The notes below the pieces were generated by a model, which was not told where the DNA came from, made no database searches, and worked only from the letters and a program-made list of their open reading frames with translations. DNA of 64,000 nucleotides from Caulobacter sp031457805. GTDB lineage: Bacteria; Pseudomonadota; Alphaproteobacteria; Caulobacterales; Caulobacteraceae. The stretch lies in contig NZ_JAVDXI010000003.1 in assembly GCF_031457805.1 (NCBI RefSeq), forward strand, positions 1-64,000, written 5' to 3'. Position 1 is the stretch's first letter. Each line of letters starts with the position of its first letter. This document shows positions 51,838-60,611 of the stretch, one piece after another. The position numbers were made by a program, and so were the translations under genes.

Positions 51838-51885
51838 TGACTCGCCCCCTCCGGGCCCGCGGCCCTCCTCCCCCAGAGGGGGAAG
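51754..51885. repeat. Palindromic repeat, family A-like, copy 3
   Basis: Arms CTTCCCCCTCCGGGGGAGGA (51754-51773) and the mirror TCCTCCCCCAGAGGGGGAAG (51866-51885) flank inner arms GCATCCGGAGGGGGCGA/CGCCCCCTCCGGGCCCGC. It is related in composition and layout to the copies at 15303 and 25226. It overlaps the pbpC start (51837) and its first 28 codons. Confidence 0.75.
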
Positions 51886-51907
51886 AAGGCCGATAGGCCG
51901 TCACGCA

Positions 51908-54900
51908 TCATTGCCCCGGCGCGATGGTCGCGCGCGCGGCGTCCGAGCGGGCCACGACCGCCGGGCGGTACATGTCCTTGGCCACCGCGCCGGGCAGGAA
52001 GAACGAGCCCGGCGTCACCGCCCGCGCCACATAGGACAGGGCGAAGGGCTTGTTCCCCTCCAGGTCCAGGGCCGCGATGAAGCGGTCGTCGCGGCTCTCC
52101 TGCACGTCGGCGGCGGTCAGCTCGCCCAGGAACTTGAAGGGACCGTTCTGGGCGTCGTCGGCGCCCAGGGTGGTCTCGATCTCGAAGCCGGCCGGCAGGG
52201 CGTCGTCGACGACCAGGGCCACCGAGCGTTCCTGCAGCGAGCGGCCCGAGACCAGCACGATGATCCGGTCGCCCTGGCGGATGCTCGCCGGGTCGATCGC
52301 CGCGCCGCCCATCGACAGTAGGCGCTTGCCTACCGAAAGGCCGCTGGCGGTGGCCGGCGGGGCGGCGACCGGCGTGCCGCGCACGCTGACCGTCCGCCAC
52401 AGCACGCCCTTGCCGGTGTTGACGAAGCGGGCGTCGGTGAGCTTACCCACCGCCCAGCGGGGCGCCCCCCCGGCGGGCGGCAGCGGATTGGCCCCGGTCG
52501 CCTGGATCGAGATCGGACCCGAGGCCTTGATCAGGGCGTTGGCCGCGTGCAGCAGCGCCGCCTGCTCCTGGGTGTTGAGGGCGTCGGGATCCTTGACCGA
52601 GTTCTCGAGGCGCCCCTGCATCTGGCGCGCCACGTCCATCATGCCGGACTCGGCGGCCAAGGCGGTCAGCACGGCGGTGTCGCGCAGGGTCGACTGGTAC
52701 CAGTCCAGCTCGTCGCGATAGCCCAGAGACTTCACCGCCTGGCGCATGGCCGAGCGGGCGCGGGCGTTGTCGCCCATGCGGGCCAGACCCGCGGCGACAT
52801 AGGCCTTGGCGATCGGCTGGTCCTCGTCCTTCATCTGCACGTCGTGCCACCAGCGCAGGCGGGCCAGATCCCCCTTGCCGGCCTTGGCCATCACATACAG
52901 GGCGTAGGCGCTGGCGCGGCGGCGCATCCGTTCGGTGGCCTTCTTGGAGGCGTCCTCGTTGCTGGCCCACCAGCCCGGATACTCCATGCGGTAGGCGACC
53001 GAGGCCCAGCCGTCGGGGCGGCTGACCTGGCGCATGGCGCTGACGGCCTTGTCGATGGCCGCGTCCGGCACCGCCACGCCTTGAGCCTTCGCCTCCAGCA
53101 GGAAGTCGACGACATAGGCGCCCAGCCACGGATCAGCCTCGCCGTCGCCCACGCGCCAGAGACCGAAGGCCCCGTCCAGGGTCTGACGGTCCAGCAGCTT
53201 GCCCACCGCCCCCGCGAGCGCGGCCGGCGTGCGCTTGAGCTTGGGGTCATTGGAGAAGGTCTGGGCGTAAAGTAGCGGGTAGGCCGTCGAGACCAGCTGC
53301 TCGGTGCAGCCGTAAGGATAGCGCTGCAGCGCCACGGCGATCGCCGACGGGTCAAAGCCCCGGATCGGCGAATAGCTGACCTGCATCGTCACATCGCCCG
53401 CCGCCAGGCCCGCCAGCAGCGGGTAAGAGGGCGTGAAGGCCTCGCCCGGCTTCTGCGGCTCGGTAGTGGTGCGCACGATGTCGCCCCAGCCCAGACGGGT
53501 CTGGATCGGGTAGTCCTTCTGGGTCGCAAAGCCCGGGCCCGCGACCTTGAAGCCGATCTTGCCCACGCCCGTGACATCCGGCGCCAGGAACGGGATCTTC
53601 TCGGCGACGCGCTGACCCAGCACCAGCTGGAACACCTTCTTGAAGGCGACCTTCAGCCCGCCCACCGAGAAGGCCTCGGCGGTGTAGGCGCCCGGCCTGC
53701 CCTCGACATTGTGCAGCTCCAGCGTGGCGTAGGCCTGGTCGCCCGGCGCCAGGAAGCGCGGCAGGTTGAGGTCCGCCACCACCGGCTGGCGCACGGTCAG
53801 CGGCTTGGAGGCCGAGCCGACGGCGGCGTCGGTCCAGGCCACGGCCTGGATGCGCAGTTCGCCGTTGAAGTCGGCGGCCGGCAGTTTGACCACCGCCTTG
53901 CCGTCGAAGCCGGTCTCCACGACGCCCGACCACAGGGCCACGGTCTTGATCGGGGTGGTCGTCAGGCCCTCGCCGCCGATCTCGTCGCCGCCGAAATTGA
54001 CATTGGCCGGCGCGCCCATGTTCGGGTCGAGCAGACGCCCGTAGTCGTCACGGTAGTTGAGGGTCAGGGCCCGCTTGCCGAAGTACCACTTTACCGGATC
54101 CGGGCTTTCCTGGTGGGTCAGGCGCAGGATGCCCTCGTCGACCGCCGCGATGGTGATGCGCGCCTTCTGGCCTAGGCCCATGCCCGACACCTTCACCGGG
54201 ATCTCGACCGGCGCCTTGGAGTCGATCTTGGTCGGCGTCCCCAGGTCCACGGTCAGCTTGCGGCCCTTGGGGTCGATCGGGACATAGACGAGACCCAGCG
54301 CCCGACGCGGCTTGGGCGAAGCCACCGGATCGCGCGGCTGGATCACGCTGACCATCACATAGGCTCCGCCGCCCCAGGCGGCCGAGGTCTTCAGGCGCAC
54401 GGTCGTCCCGTTCTCCCCGACGCTGACGGTCTTCAGGTCAATCAGGCGATCGGTGGCGACCGCGATCTGGGCCTCACCCGCATAGGGCGGCTTCAGGGTG
54501 ATCTCGACCGTGTCGCCCTGCGCGTAGGCCTTGGTCCCGGCGGTGACGCGGACGACATCCGGCGCCTCGCCCTCGCGGGCCGGCGCGCCCCAGCCCGCCG
54601 AGAAGCGGGTGACGCTGCGCGCGCCGTCGGCGCCCTCGACCTCGAGGCGATAGTCGCCCCAGCCCAGGCGGCGGGTGATTTTGGCCGGCTGGCCCGCGCC
54701 GATATTGACCTGCGCCTTGGCCACGATGGCGTCGCGGCTGCTGCGCCGCCATTGCCAGCGGCCGTTCTGCTGGAACCAGTCATAGTCCCAGCGCTCAGCC
54801 ACCAGGGTGTAGGTCGCGGTGGCGCCGATGCGCTGGCCGGCGGCGTTGACCGCAATCAGGTCCAGGCTGACAGGCGGATCGCCCTGGCCCGCCTCGCCCT

Positions 54901-56962
54901 GCTCGACCTTGACGCCGTAATAGACGGCCTTGGGTCGGATTTTCAGGTCCAGCCCCTCGCGGACCGGGCGACCGCCCGGTTCGAAGACGGACGCAGTGAC
55001 CGAGGCCACCAGCGGCTGGGCGGTGTCGCCGACATCCCCGGTTCCCACAGACAGGATCGCGCGGCCTTCGCCGTCGGTCACCGTCGCGCCGAGGTCGAGA
55101 TACTTCTCCTCGAACGGCTTGCCCTGGTCGCCCCATTCAAAGCCCTTGAAGGCCGGGAACGGATCGGTGTCGGCGCGCAGGCGCGCCTCGCCCTGGGTCT
55201 GCAGGCCCGCGCCTGGCGCGCCATAGAGGAAGCGAGCCGAAACGTCGACCTTGCGCGTGTCGCCCAGGGCCAGCGGCACGGACTCCTGGCCCGTCGCGGT
55301 GACGGCCAGGCGCTGCGGCGCGAAGTCTTCGACCGAGAAGCTCAGCGAGCCCGTCGCCTCCTCGATCCCTTCGATACGCAGCTCGGCCATCCAGCGCCCG
55401 CGCGGCGCCGAGCGCGGCAGGGCGATGTCGGCCAGGGCCACGCCGGCATTGGCCTGGCTGAACGGATAGCGGCGGAACTCGACGCCCGAGGGCCGCTTGA
55501 CGATGATCTCGCCCTTGCGGTCGTTGACGGCCTTGGCCATCCGGTCACGGATCATCGCGGTTAGATGGACCGTCTCGCCCGGACGATAGATGCCCCGGTC
55601 GGCGTAGAGGTAGCCGTCGATATCGGCGGCCACGCTGCGACCATCGACCCCGCCCTCGGTGCGACCGCCCACGCCCTGCTTGGACAGGTCCACGGGCGAG
55701 CGGTCCAGATCCAGCACCGCCAGATCGCCTTGCGCGCCATAGGCCATGACCATCTTGGCCCGCTCGGCGCCCTGGCCCTTCAGCAGTGGGCGCAGGAACC
55801 GCACGCGGCCGTCGGCGTCGCTCTGGGCCTCGGCCAGCGACTCGCCGTCGGCGGCCACCAGGGTCACGCGCACGCCGGACATCGTCTTGGCGCTCTTCAG
55901 CGAGCGGACCACGACGTCCAGGCTCTCGGAGCCGTCATAGGCCAGCATGGCCATGTCGGTGAACACGATCCAGCGCCGGGCCTGGGCCGGATTGTTGTCG
56001 CCGTCCTCGGGATCGCGGCCGCCCGAGGCGTCGCGCGCCTTGATGACGAAGGCGCCGGCCTTCATGTCCTTCAGCACCGCGCCCAGCGGGAAGACGGTGG
56101 TCGCCTTCTGGCCGGTCGCGCCGCCGGTGACCTGCACCGTCCCTTTCCAGACCTGGCGGCCGTCGTCGCCGACGGAATCCTCTCCGTAGTCGCCGGCCCA
56201 GTCGCCTTCTCCCGTGGGTTCCGGCGCGCTGATCGATTTGCGAACGAGGTTGCGGTCCGGCACGCGCCAGACCTCGATCGCCAGGGTCTGGACGTTGATC
56301 GTCTCGATGGCGACGCCGTCGGACTCCTCGCGCGGCAGGATCACGCCGTCGCCGGCGAAGCCGACATAGGGTGGCTTTTCACCAAACGTGAAGTCGACGT
56401 CGGCATTGGCGCCCAGGGTCTCGCCGCCCTTGGCGGGCAGGCCCTTGAGCAGGGTGATGCGATGGTCGGTGAAGCCGATCCCGCCCAGGCACAGCTCGTC
56501 GCCCTTCACCCGGACCGAGGGCTGGCGGCCGATGTCGGGCGACACCAGCACGAAGTCGGCATAGGCCTTGGACGGATCCAGATCCCGGCTCATGCGGATG
56601 CAGGCCAGCGGATCGGGACCGCTGCTGTCGACGCGCGTCTGCCAGACGGCGAAGCCTTCGGGCTTGGGAACGCCGCGACGCGGCGCGTTGGCCGAGCGCG
56701 GCTTGCCGAACAGCGACCAGGCCTCGCCCTTGACCGACTCCGCGCCGGCCGGCTTGCCGCCGCCGAAGAAATGTCCGCCCTTGCCGACCGCGAAGCCGCC
56801 GCCGAAGCCGACCACCAGCGCCCCGGCCAGGGCCAGGGCGACAGGGCCTTTCAGGGAGTCGGGCCAACGCTGGGAGATCGCTTCGCGCGCACCGTTCCAG
56901 CGAGCCTGTAGCGCCGCGCGGAAGTCGCGGCCACCTTCCGGCGGCGTCTCGTCCGTCGACAT
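51908..56962 (-). CDS. yfhM: Bacterial alpha-2-macroglobulin (YfhM-type)
   Basis: A 1684-residue protein with macroglobulin-type beta domains, a bait-region-like middle, and the thioester motif CTEQ at about residue 1219 (PYGCTEQLVS) followed by the helical thioester domain. It covalently traps attacking proteases in the periplasm; with the adjacent PBP1C it is thought to repair and defend the wall after breach. The N-terminus has a single transmembrane segment (about 40-60) after a charged cytoplasmic stretch and no lipobox, unlike E. coli YfhM. The ATG at 56962 (MSTDE) has AAGGGGA seven bases ahead; an ATG two codons upstream is too close to that site. Confidence 0.93.
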   Translation of the reverse strand: MSTDETPPEGGRDFRAALQARWNGAREAISQRWPDSLKGPVALALAGALVVGFGGGFAVGKGGHFFGGGKPAGAESVKGEAWSLFGKPRSANAPRRGVPKPEGFAVWQTRVDSSGPDPLACIRMSRDLDPSKAYADFVLVSPDIGRQPSVRVKGDELCLGGIGFTDHRITLLKGLPAKGGETLGANADVDFTFGEKPPYVGFAGDGVILPREESDGVAIETINVQTLAIEVWRVPDRNLVRKSISAPEPTGEGDWAGDYGEDSVGDDGRQVWKGTVQVTGGATGQKATTVFPLGAVLKDMKAGAFVIKARDASGGRDPEDGDNNPAQARRWIVFTDMAMLAYDGSESLDVVVRSLKSAKTMSGVRVTLVAADGESLAEAQSDADGRVRFLRPLLKGQGAERAKMVMAYGAQGDLAVLDLDRSPVDLSKQGVGGRTEGGVDGRSVAADIDGYLYADRGIYRPGETVHLTAMIRDRMAKAVNDRKGEIIVKRPSGVEFRRYPFSQANAGVALADIALPRSAPRGRWMAELRIEGIEEATGSLSFSVEDFAPQRLAVTATGQESVPLALGDTRKVDVSARFLYGAPGAGLQTQGEARLRADTDPFPAFKGFEWGDQGKPFEEKYLDLGATVTDGEGRAILSVGTGDVGDTAQPLVASVTASVFEPGGRPVREGLDLKIRPKAVYYGVKVEQGEAGQGDPPVSLDLIAVNAAGQRIGATATYTLVAERWDYDWFQQNGRWQWRRSSRDAIVAKAQVNIGAGQPAKITRRLGWGDYRLEVEGADGARSVTRFSAGWGAPAREGEAPDVVRVTAGTKAYAQGDTVEITLKPPYAGEAQIAVATDRLIDLKTVSVGENGTTVRLKTSAAWGGGAYVMVSVIQPRDPVASPKPRRALGLVYVPIDPKGRKLTVDLGTPTKIDSKAPVEIPVKVSGMGLGQKARITIAAVDEGILRLTHQESPDPVKWYFGKRALTLNYRDDYGRLLDPNMGAPANVNFGGDEIGGEGLTTTPIKTVALWSGVVETGFDGKAVVKLPAADFNGELRIQAVAWTDAAVGSASKPLTVRQPVVADLNLPRFLAPGDQAYATLELHNVEGRPGAYTAEAFSVGGLKVAFKKVFQLVLGQRVAEKIPFLAPDVTGVGKIGFKVAGPGFATQKDYPIQTRLGWGDIVRTTTEPQKPGEAFTPSYPLLAGLAAGDVTMQVSYSPIRGFDPSAIAVALQRYPYGCTEQLVSTAYPLLYAQTFSNDPKLKRTPAALAGAVGKLLDRQTLDGAFGLWRVGDGEADPWLGAYVVDFLLEAKAQGVAVPDAAIDKAVSAMRQVSRPDGWASVAYRMEYPGWWASNEDASKKATERMRRRASAYALYVMAKAGKGDLARLRWWHDVQMKDEDQPIAKAYVAAGLARMGDNARARSAMRQAVKSLGYRDELDWYQSTLRDTAVLTALAAESGMMDVARQMQGRLENSVKDPDALNTQEQAALLHAANALIKASGPISIQATGANPLPPAGGAPRWAVGKLTDARFVNTGKGVLWRTVSVRGTPVAAPPATASGLSVGKRLLSMGGAAIDPASIRQGDRIIVLVSGRSLQERSVALVVDDALPAGFEIETTLGADDAQNGPFKFLGELTAADVQESRDDRFIAALDLEGNKPFALSYVARAVTPGSFFLPGAVAKDMYRPAVVARSDAARATIAPGQ

Positions 56963-57041
56963 CGTCATTCCCCTTCGGCTTAGCCCCTCGGGGACTTGAG
57001 CCTAAGCGGCGACGGGGGTCAACGGCGCCAGGATGACGATG

Positions 57042-57869
57042 TTACGCGTCGAAGGCCACGAGGCCACTGGCCAGATCGTAGCAGGCTGAGACCACCTTCA
57101 AGCGCCCCTCCCCCAGCTTCTCGGCCAACACGCCGTCGGCCACCTTCAGCCGGCCGGCGACGTCGCGGACGTTCTGGCGGATGGCGGCGTCTTGCAGATC
57201 AGCCGGATGCTTGGCCTCGGCCGCCGTGACGGCCGGCAGGATCGGCAGAACCATCTCGTGCAGCGCGCCGTGCAGGTGGGCCGACTTGGTGGCGACATCG
57301 ACGGCCGCGCCGACCGCGCCGCACTTGGTGTGGCCCAGAACCACGATCAGCGGCGCGCCAAGATGCTCGACGGCGTAGATGATCGATCCCAGGCCTTCGC
57401 GGCTGACGGTGGAGCCGGCGACGCGGACCACGAACAGCTCGCCGAGATTGCAGTTGAAGACCAGTTCGGGCGGCACGCGGCTGTCGGAGCAGCCGACGAT
57501 GATCGCGAACGGTTTCTGGCCCTTCGATAGCTCGTTGATCCGCGTCAGGCTGGGCAGCATCAGGTTGGCCCCGCCGCGCGCGAAGATGCCGTTGCCGTGC
57601 TTGAGGCGGCCCAGGGCTTCGTCAGGCGAAACTTCCTGCGGCGGCGCATGGGTTTCCGGCGCGTGGGCCGGATCGGCCTCCAGCGGCTTGACGCTGGCCA
57701 TCGCCTTGTCGAGCGCGGCCTTGTCCCCGGCCTGATGCTTGAGGGCGCTGGCGGTGCGCCGGCCCTTCTTGGTCAGCACGCTCGGCGCATGTCCGTCGCC
57801 CTCGGCGAAGGCCAGAGCCGGCGCGGCCATGCCAGCCAGCGCCCCCAGGAGCAGCCGTCTCGAAACCAT
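57042..57869 (-). CDS. Exported beta-class carbonic anhydrase
   Basis: A 275-residue protein: a twin-arginine-like signal peptide (VSRRLLLGALAGMAAPALAFA, about residues 2-22), a 70-residue low-complexity spacer rich in Ala, Lys and Pro, then a beta carbonic anhydrase domain with GCSDSRVPPE and GHTKCGAVG as zinc-binding blocks. The ATG at 57869 has GGGGGACG before it. Expected to work in the periplasm, in contrast to the cytoplasmic enzyme at 48966. It stands alone between yfhM and the lrp gene. Confidence 0.9.
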   Translation of the reverse strand: MVSRRLLLGALAGMAAPALAFAEGDGHAPSVLTKKGRRTASALKHQAGDKAALDKAMASVKPLEADPAHAPETHAPPQEVSPDEALGRLKHGNGIFARGGANLMLPSLTRINELSKGQKPFAIIVGCSDSRVPPELVFNCNLGELFVVRVAGSTVSREGLGSIIYAVEHLGAPLIVVLGHTKCGAVGAAVDVATKSAHLHGALHEMVLPILPAVTAAEAKHPADLQDAAIRQNVRDVAGRLKVADGVLAEKLGEGRLKVVSACYDLASGLVAFDA

Positions 57870-57941
57870 CTCGTCCCCCGACGCGGTTAGAAGTCCGCGG
57901 GACGATAGGCGACGACGGCTCAAGACAAGGTTAACCGATCG

Positions 57942-58415
57942 CTACAGCGGCAATTCGACACGTTTGACCACGGTCCGCATCGCGATGCTGGAGCTGACCC
58001 GCACCACGCCGGGGATCCGCGTCAGTTCCTGAGCGTGGACGCGCTCCAGGTCATCCACGTCGCGGACGACCAGCCGCAGCAGATAGTCCGAGCCGCCGGT
58101 CATCAGATAGCACTCGGCCACTTCGCGGACGCTGGCGATGGCCTTCTCGAACGCGCTGAGCGCGCTCTCGGCCTGGGACGACAGGGTCACCGTCACAAAC
58201 ACGCTGAGCGGCAGGCCCACGGCGCGCTCATCGATCACGGCCGCGTAGCGGCTGATGACGCCCTGCTCCTCGAGAGCCCGCACGCGACGCAGGCAGGCCG
58301 ACTCCGACAGACTGACCGCCTCGCCCAGCTCGACATAGCTGGCGCGCCCCCGCCTTTGCAGGGCGGTGAGGAGTTTCCGGTCGAAACCATCCAGTTCTAC
58401 GGCGGCTTTCTTCAT
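57942..58415 (-). CDS. Lrp/AsnC-family regulator (AldR-like)
   Basis: A 157-residue regulator: a helix-turn-helix (about 10-60, LDGFDRKLLTALQRRGRAS ... LSESACLRRVRALEEQG) and a RAM ligand-binding domain (VREVAECYLMTGGSDYLLRL). Divergent from ald, so it most likely controls alanine dehydrogenase in response to an amino acid such as alanine. The 119-bp gap between the genes contains a 13-bp palindrome that could be its operator. Confidence 0.9.
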   Translation of the reverse strand: MKKAAVELDGFDRKLLTALQRRGRASYVELGEAVSLSESACLRRVRALEEQGVISRYAAVIDERAVGLPLSVFVTVTLSSQAESALSAFEKAIASVREVAECYLMTGGSDYLLRLVVRDVDDLERVHAQELTRIPGVVRVSSSIAMRTVVKRVELPL

Positions 58416-58431
58416 GTATGGACCATAGCAC

Positions 58432-58444
58432 GCAGGATTCCTGC
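58432..58444. promoter_or_regulatory. Palindromic candidate operator between lrp and ald
   Basis: GCAGGA-T-TCCTGC, a perfect 13-bp palindrome, 17 bp from the lrp start and 90 bp from the ald start. Lrp-family operators are often palindromes of about this size. It also contains a GATTC CcrM site at its centre. Confidence 0.45.
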
Positions 58445-58534
58445 ATCAAGATGTCCGCAGGGATCGAAATTACCAAGAAAGTTGCGAAGAAAGAGGCGCA
58501 TGATCGCAGCCAAGGCGCTTTTGGAGGAAGCATC

Positions 58535-59647
58535 ATGCGCGTTGGCGTCCCTTCCGAGATCAAACCGGGCGAACACCGGGTCGGACTTACCCCCACGGCC
58601 GTCCGTGAATATGTCGGCCACGGCCATACCGTCATCGTCCAGTCGGGCGCGGGCCTCGGCGCCGGCTATGCCGACGACGTCTACGTCAAGGCTGGCGCGA
58701 GCATCGTCGCCGACGCCGCTGCAGTCTTCGCCGGCGCGGACATGATCGTGAAGGTCAAGGAGCCGCAGAAGGTCGAGTGGGAAAAGCTAGAGCCGCGCCA
58801 TATCCTCTTCACCTACCTGCACCTGGCTCCCGATCCGGCCCAGACCGAGGGCCTGCTCAAGAGCGGCTGCGCGGCGATCGCCTATGAAACCGTGACCGAC
58901 GCCAAGGGCGGCCTGCCGCTGCTGGCCCCGATGTCGGAAGTCGCCGGCCGTATCGCCGTCTTCTCGGCGGCCGAAACCCTGCTCAAGCACAATGGCGGCA
59001 TGGGCCTGCTGCTGAGCGGCGTGCCCGGCGTGCCACCGGCGCGCGTGGCCGTGTTGGGCGGCGGCGTGGTCGGCAGCAACGCCGCGCGCATGGCCGCAGG
59101 GCTCGGCGCCGAGGTGGTGGTGCTCGAGCGCTCGATCCCGCGCATGCGCGAACTGGACGACCTCTATCAGGGCCGTATCCTGACCCGCTACTCGACCTTC
59201 GGGGCCGTGGAAGAAGAGATCCTCAAGGCCGACGTGGTCATCGGCGCGGTGCTGACCGCCGGCGCGGCCGCGCCCAAGCTGGTGCGCCGTGAGCACCTCA
59301 AGCAGATGAAGCCGGGCTCGGTGCTGGTCGACGTCTCGATCGACCAGGGCGGCTGCTTCGAAACCAGCAAGCCGACCACCCACGCCGAACCGACCTACAC
59401 CGTCGACGGCGTCGTCCACTACTGCGTGGCCAATATGCCGGGCGCGGCGCCGCGCACGTCGTCGGAAGCCCTCGGCAACGCGACCCTGCCGTTCGGTCTG
59501 GCTTTGGCCGACAAGGGCCTGGACGCGCTGAAGACCAACGTCCACCTGGCCCGCGGCCTGAACGTGCTGAAGGGCGAACTGACCCATCCGGCCGTGGCCG
59601 AGGCGCTCGGCAAGACCTCGGTCGATCCCTACGGCGCCTGGAAGTAA
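58535..59647 (+). CDS. ald: Alanine dehydrogenase
   Basis: A 370-residue NAD-dependent enzyme making pyruvate and ammonia from L-alanine. VKVKEPQ (Lys) and TYLHLAPDP (His) are the substrate-binding blocks, and VLGGGVVGSNAARMAAGLGA is the NAD-binding motif. The start is the ATG at 58535 with GGAGG nine bases before it; the frame continues upstream but without support. Under likely control of the divergent Lrp-type regulator. Confidence 0.97.
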   Translation: MRVGVPSEIKPGEHRVGLTPTAVREYVGHGHTVIVQSGAGLGAGYADDVYVKAGASIVADAAAVFAGADMIVKVKEPQKVEWEKLEPRHILFTYLHLAPDPAQTEGLLKSGCAAIAYETVTDAKGGLPLLAPMSEVAGRIAVFSAAETLLKHNGGMGLLLSGVPGVPPARVAVLGGGVVGSNAARMAAGLGAEVVVLERSIPRMRELDDLYQGRILTRYSTFGAVEEEILKADVVIGAVLTAGAAAPKLVRREHLKQMKPGSVLVDVSIDQGGCFETSKPTTHAEPTYTVDGVVHYCVANMPGAAPRTSSEALGNATLPFGLALADKGLDALKTNVHLARGLNVLKGELTHPAVAEALGKTSVDPYGAWK

Positions 59648-59671
59648 GGGCGTCCGCTCACCGGACAGAAG

Positions 59672-59708
59672 AAGGGCGCCGCGCGGGTCTCGCACGGCGC
59701 CCTTTTTA
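59672..59708 (+). terminator. Intrinsic terminator of ald
   Basis: AAGGGCGCCG and CGGCGCCCTT form a perfect stem, loop of 13 nt, followed by TTTTTAG. 25 bp after the ald stop. Confidence 0.9.
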
Positions 59709-59740
59709 GTTTTTGGGAGAGGAACTGACGCGTACTGAAA

Positions 59741-60445
59741 TCAGGCGGCGAAGCGGGCGATGTCCTGACGGTTTTCGACCAGGTCGAGAACGTCGCCCAT
59801 GCGGAAATCCGGATCGCTGGGATAAAGCGCGTCGTAGACCGAGCGCGCGAAGGCGAGGTCGGCGGCCGTCTTGACCCGCCAGTCCAGCCGCGAGCAGTCG
59901 CGCGCGGCGCGCAGGTGGGCCTGGCTCCAGCGCTCCGGCTGGGACCGAATGGCGGCGGTGGGTGAAATGCGCGCGGTCGGATCGCGTTCTTCGGCGGCGG
60001 CCTGACGCAGGGCGCGCGCCTTGATGACCTCGACCTCAAGCCCTGCCGGATAGGTGCGGTGGACGCGGTTGGAGGTGTAGTCCGCGCCGCTGGCCAGGGC
60101 CATGCGCACCGCGTCGTCGACCACGCCCGGATCCATGAACGGCGCGTCGCCCTTCAGGCGAACCACATGGCTGACAGCGCTGATCGCGTCGGCGCAGCGC
60201 GCGATGCGGGCCAGGATGTCGGCGCCGGCGCCCCGATGCACGGTGTAGCCGCGCGAGACCAGGAAACCCGCCAAGGCGTCGTCGGCCGTATCCTGGCTGG
60301 TGGCGACAATGATCTTCGAAAGGCAACGCGCGCTCCGGAGACGCTCGAGTTGCCGGACGATCATCGGCTCGCCCTGCAGCGTGGCCATCGACTTGCCGGG
60401 CAGGCGGGACGAGCCCATGCGGGCTTGCAGGACGGCGAGGATCAT
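59741..60445 (-). CDS. SpsF/NeuA-like cytidylyltransferase family protein
   Basis: A 234-residue nucleotidyltransferase. The N-terminus MILAVLQARMGSSRLPGKSM is the CMP-sugar synthetase signature, RLKGDAPFMDP carries the metal-binding Asp, and TSNRVHRTYPAGLEVEV is typical of SpsF-type proteins. These activate acidic or amino sugars as CMP derivatives, or act in glycan modification (for example flagellin or surface-polysaccharide sugars). Together with the aldo/keto reductase upstream it suggests a small nucleotide-sugar module; the sugar is unknown. Confidence 0.82.
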   Translation of the reverse strand: MILAVLQARMGSSRLPGKSMATLQGEPMIVRQLERLRSARCLSKIIVATSQDTADDALAGFLVSRGYTVHRGAGADILARIARCADAISAVSHVVRLKGDAPFMDPGVVDDAVRMALASGADYTSNRVHRTYPAGLEVEVIKARALRQAAAEERDPTARISPTAAIRSQPERWSQAHLRAARDCSRLDWRVKTAADLAFARSVYDALYPSDPDFRMGDVLDLVENRQDIARFAA

Positions 60446-60611
60446 GACGCGTCTCCGTGGCTTGAAACCACCCTAGGCGATAAGAATAAAACCTCGATGA
60501 ATCAGAAACTTACGCAAGATTAACAGGCACGCTTAACGCGTGCTGAACAACGCGTCGACAAGGCGCGCGCCGTCCTATTGGCCTATTGTCGGAGATGATT
60601 CCGGACGGGTG

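Noticed and set aside
60500..60545. CtrA box before the cytidylyltransferase gene
   Set aside because: TTAA half-sites are spaced by 9 nt, not the 7 nt of the CtrA consensus.
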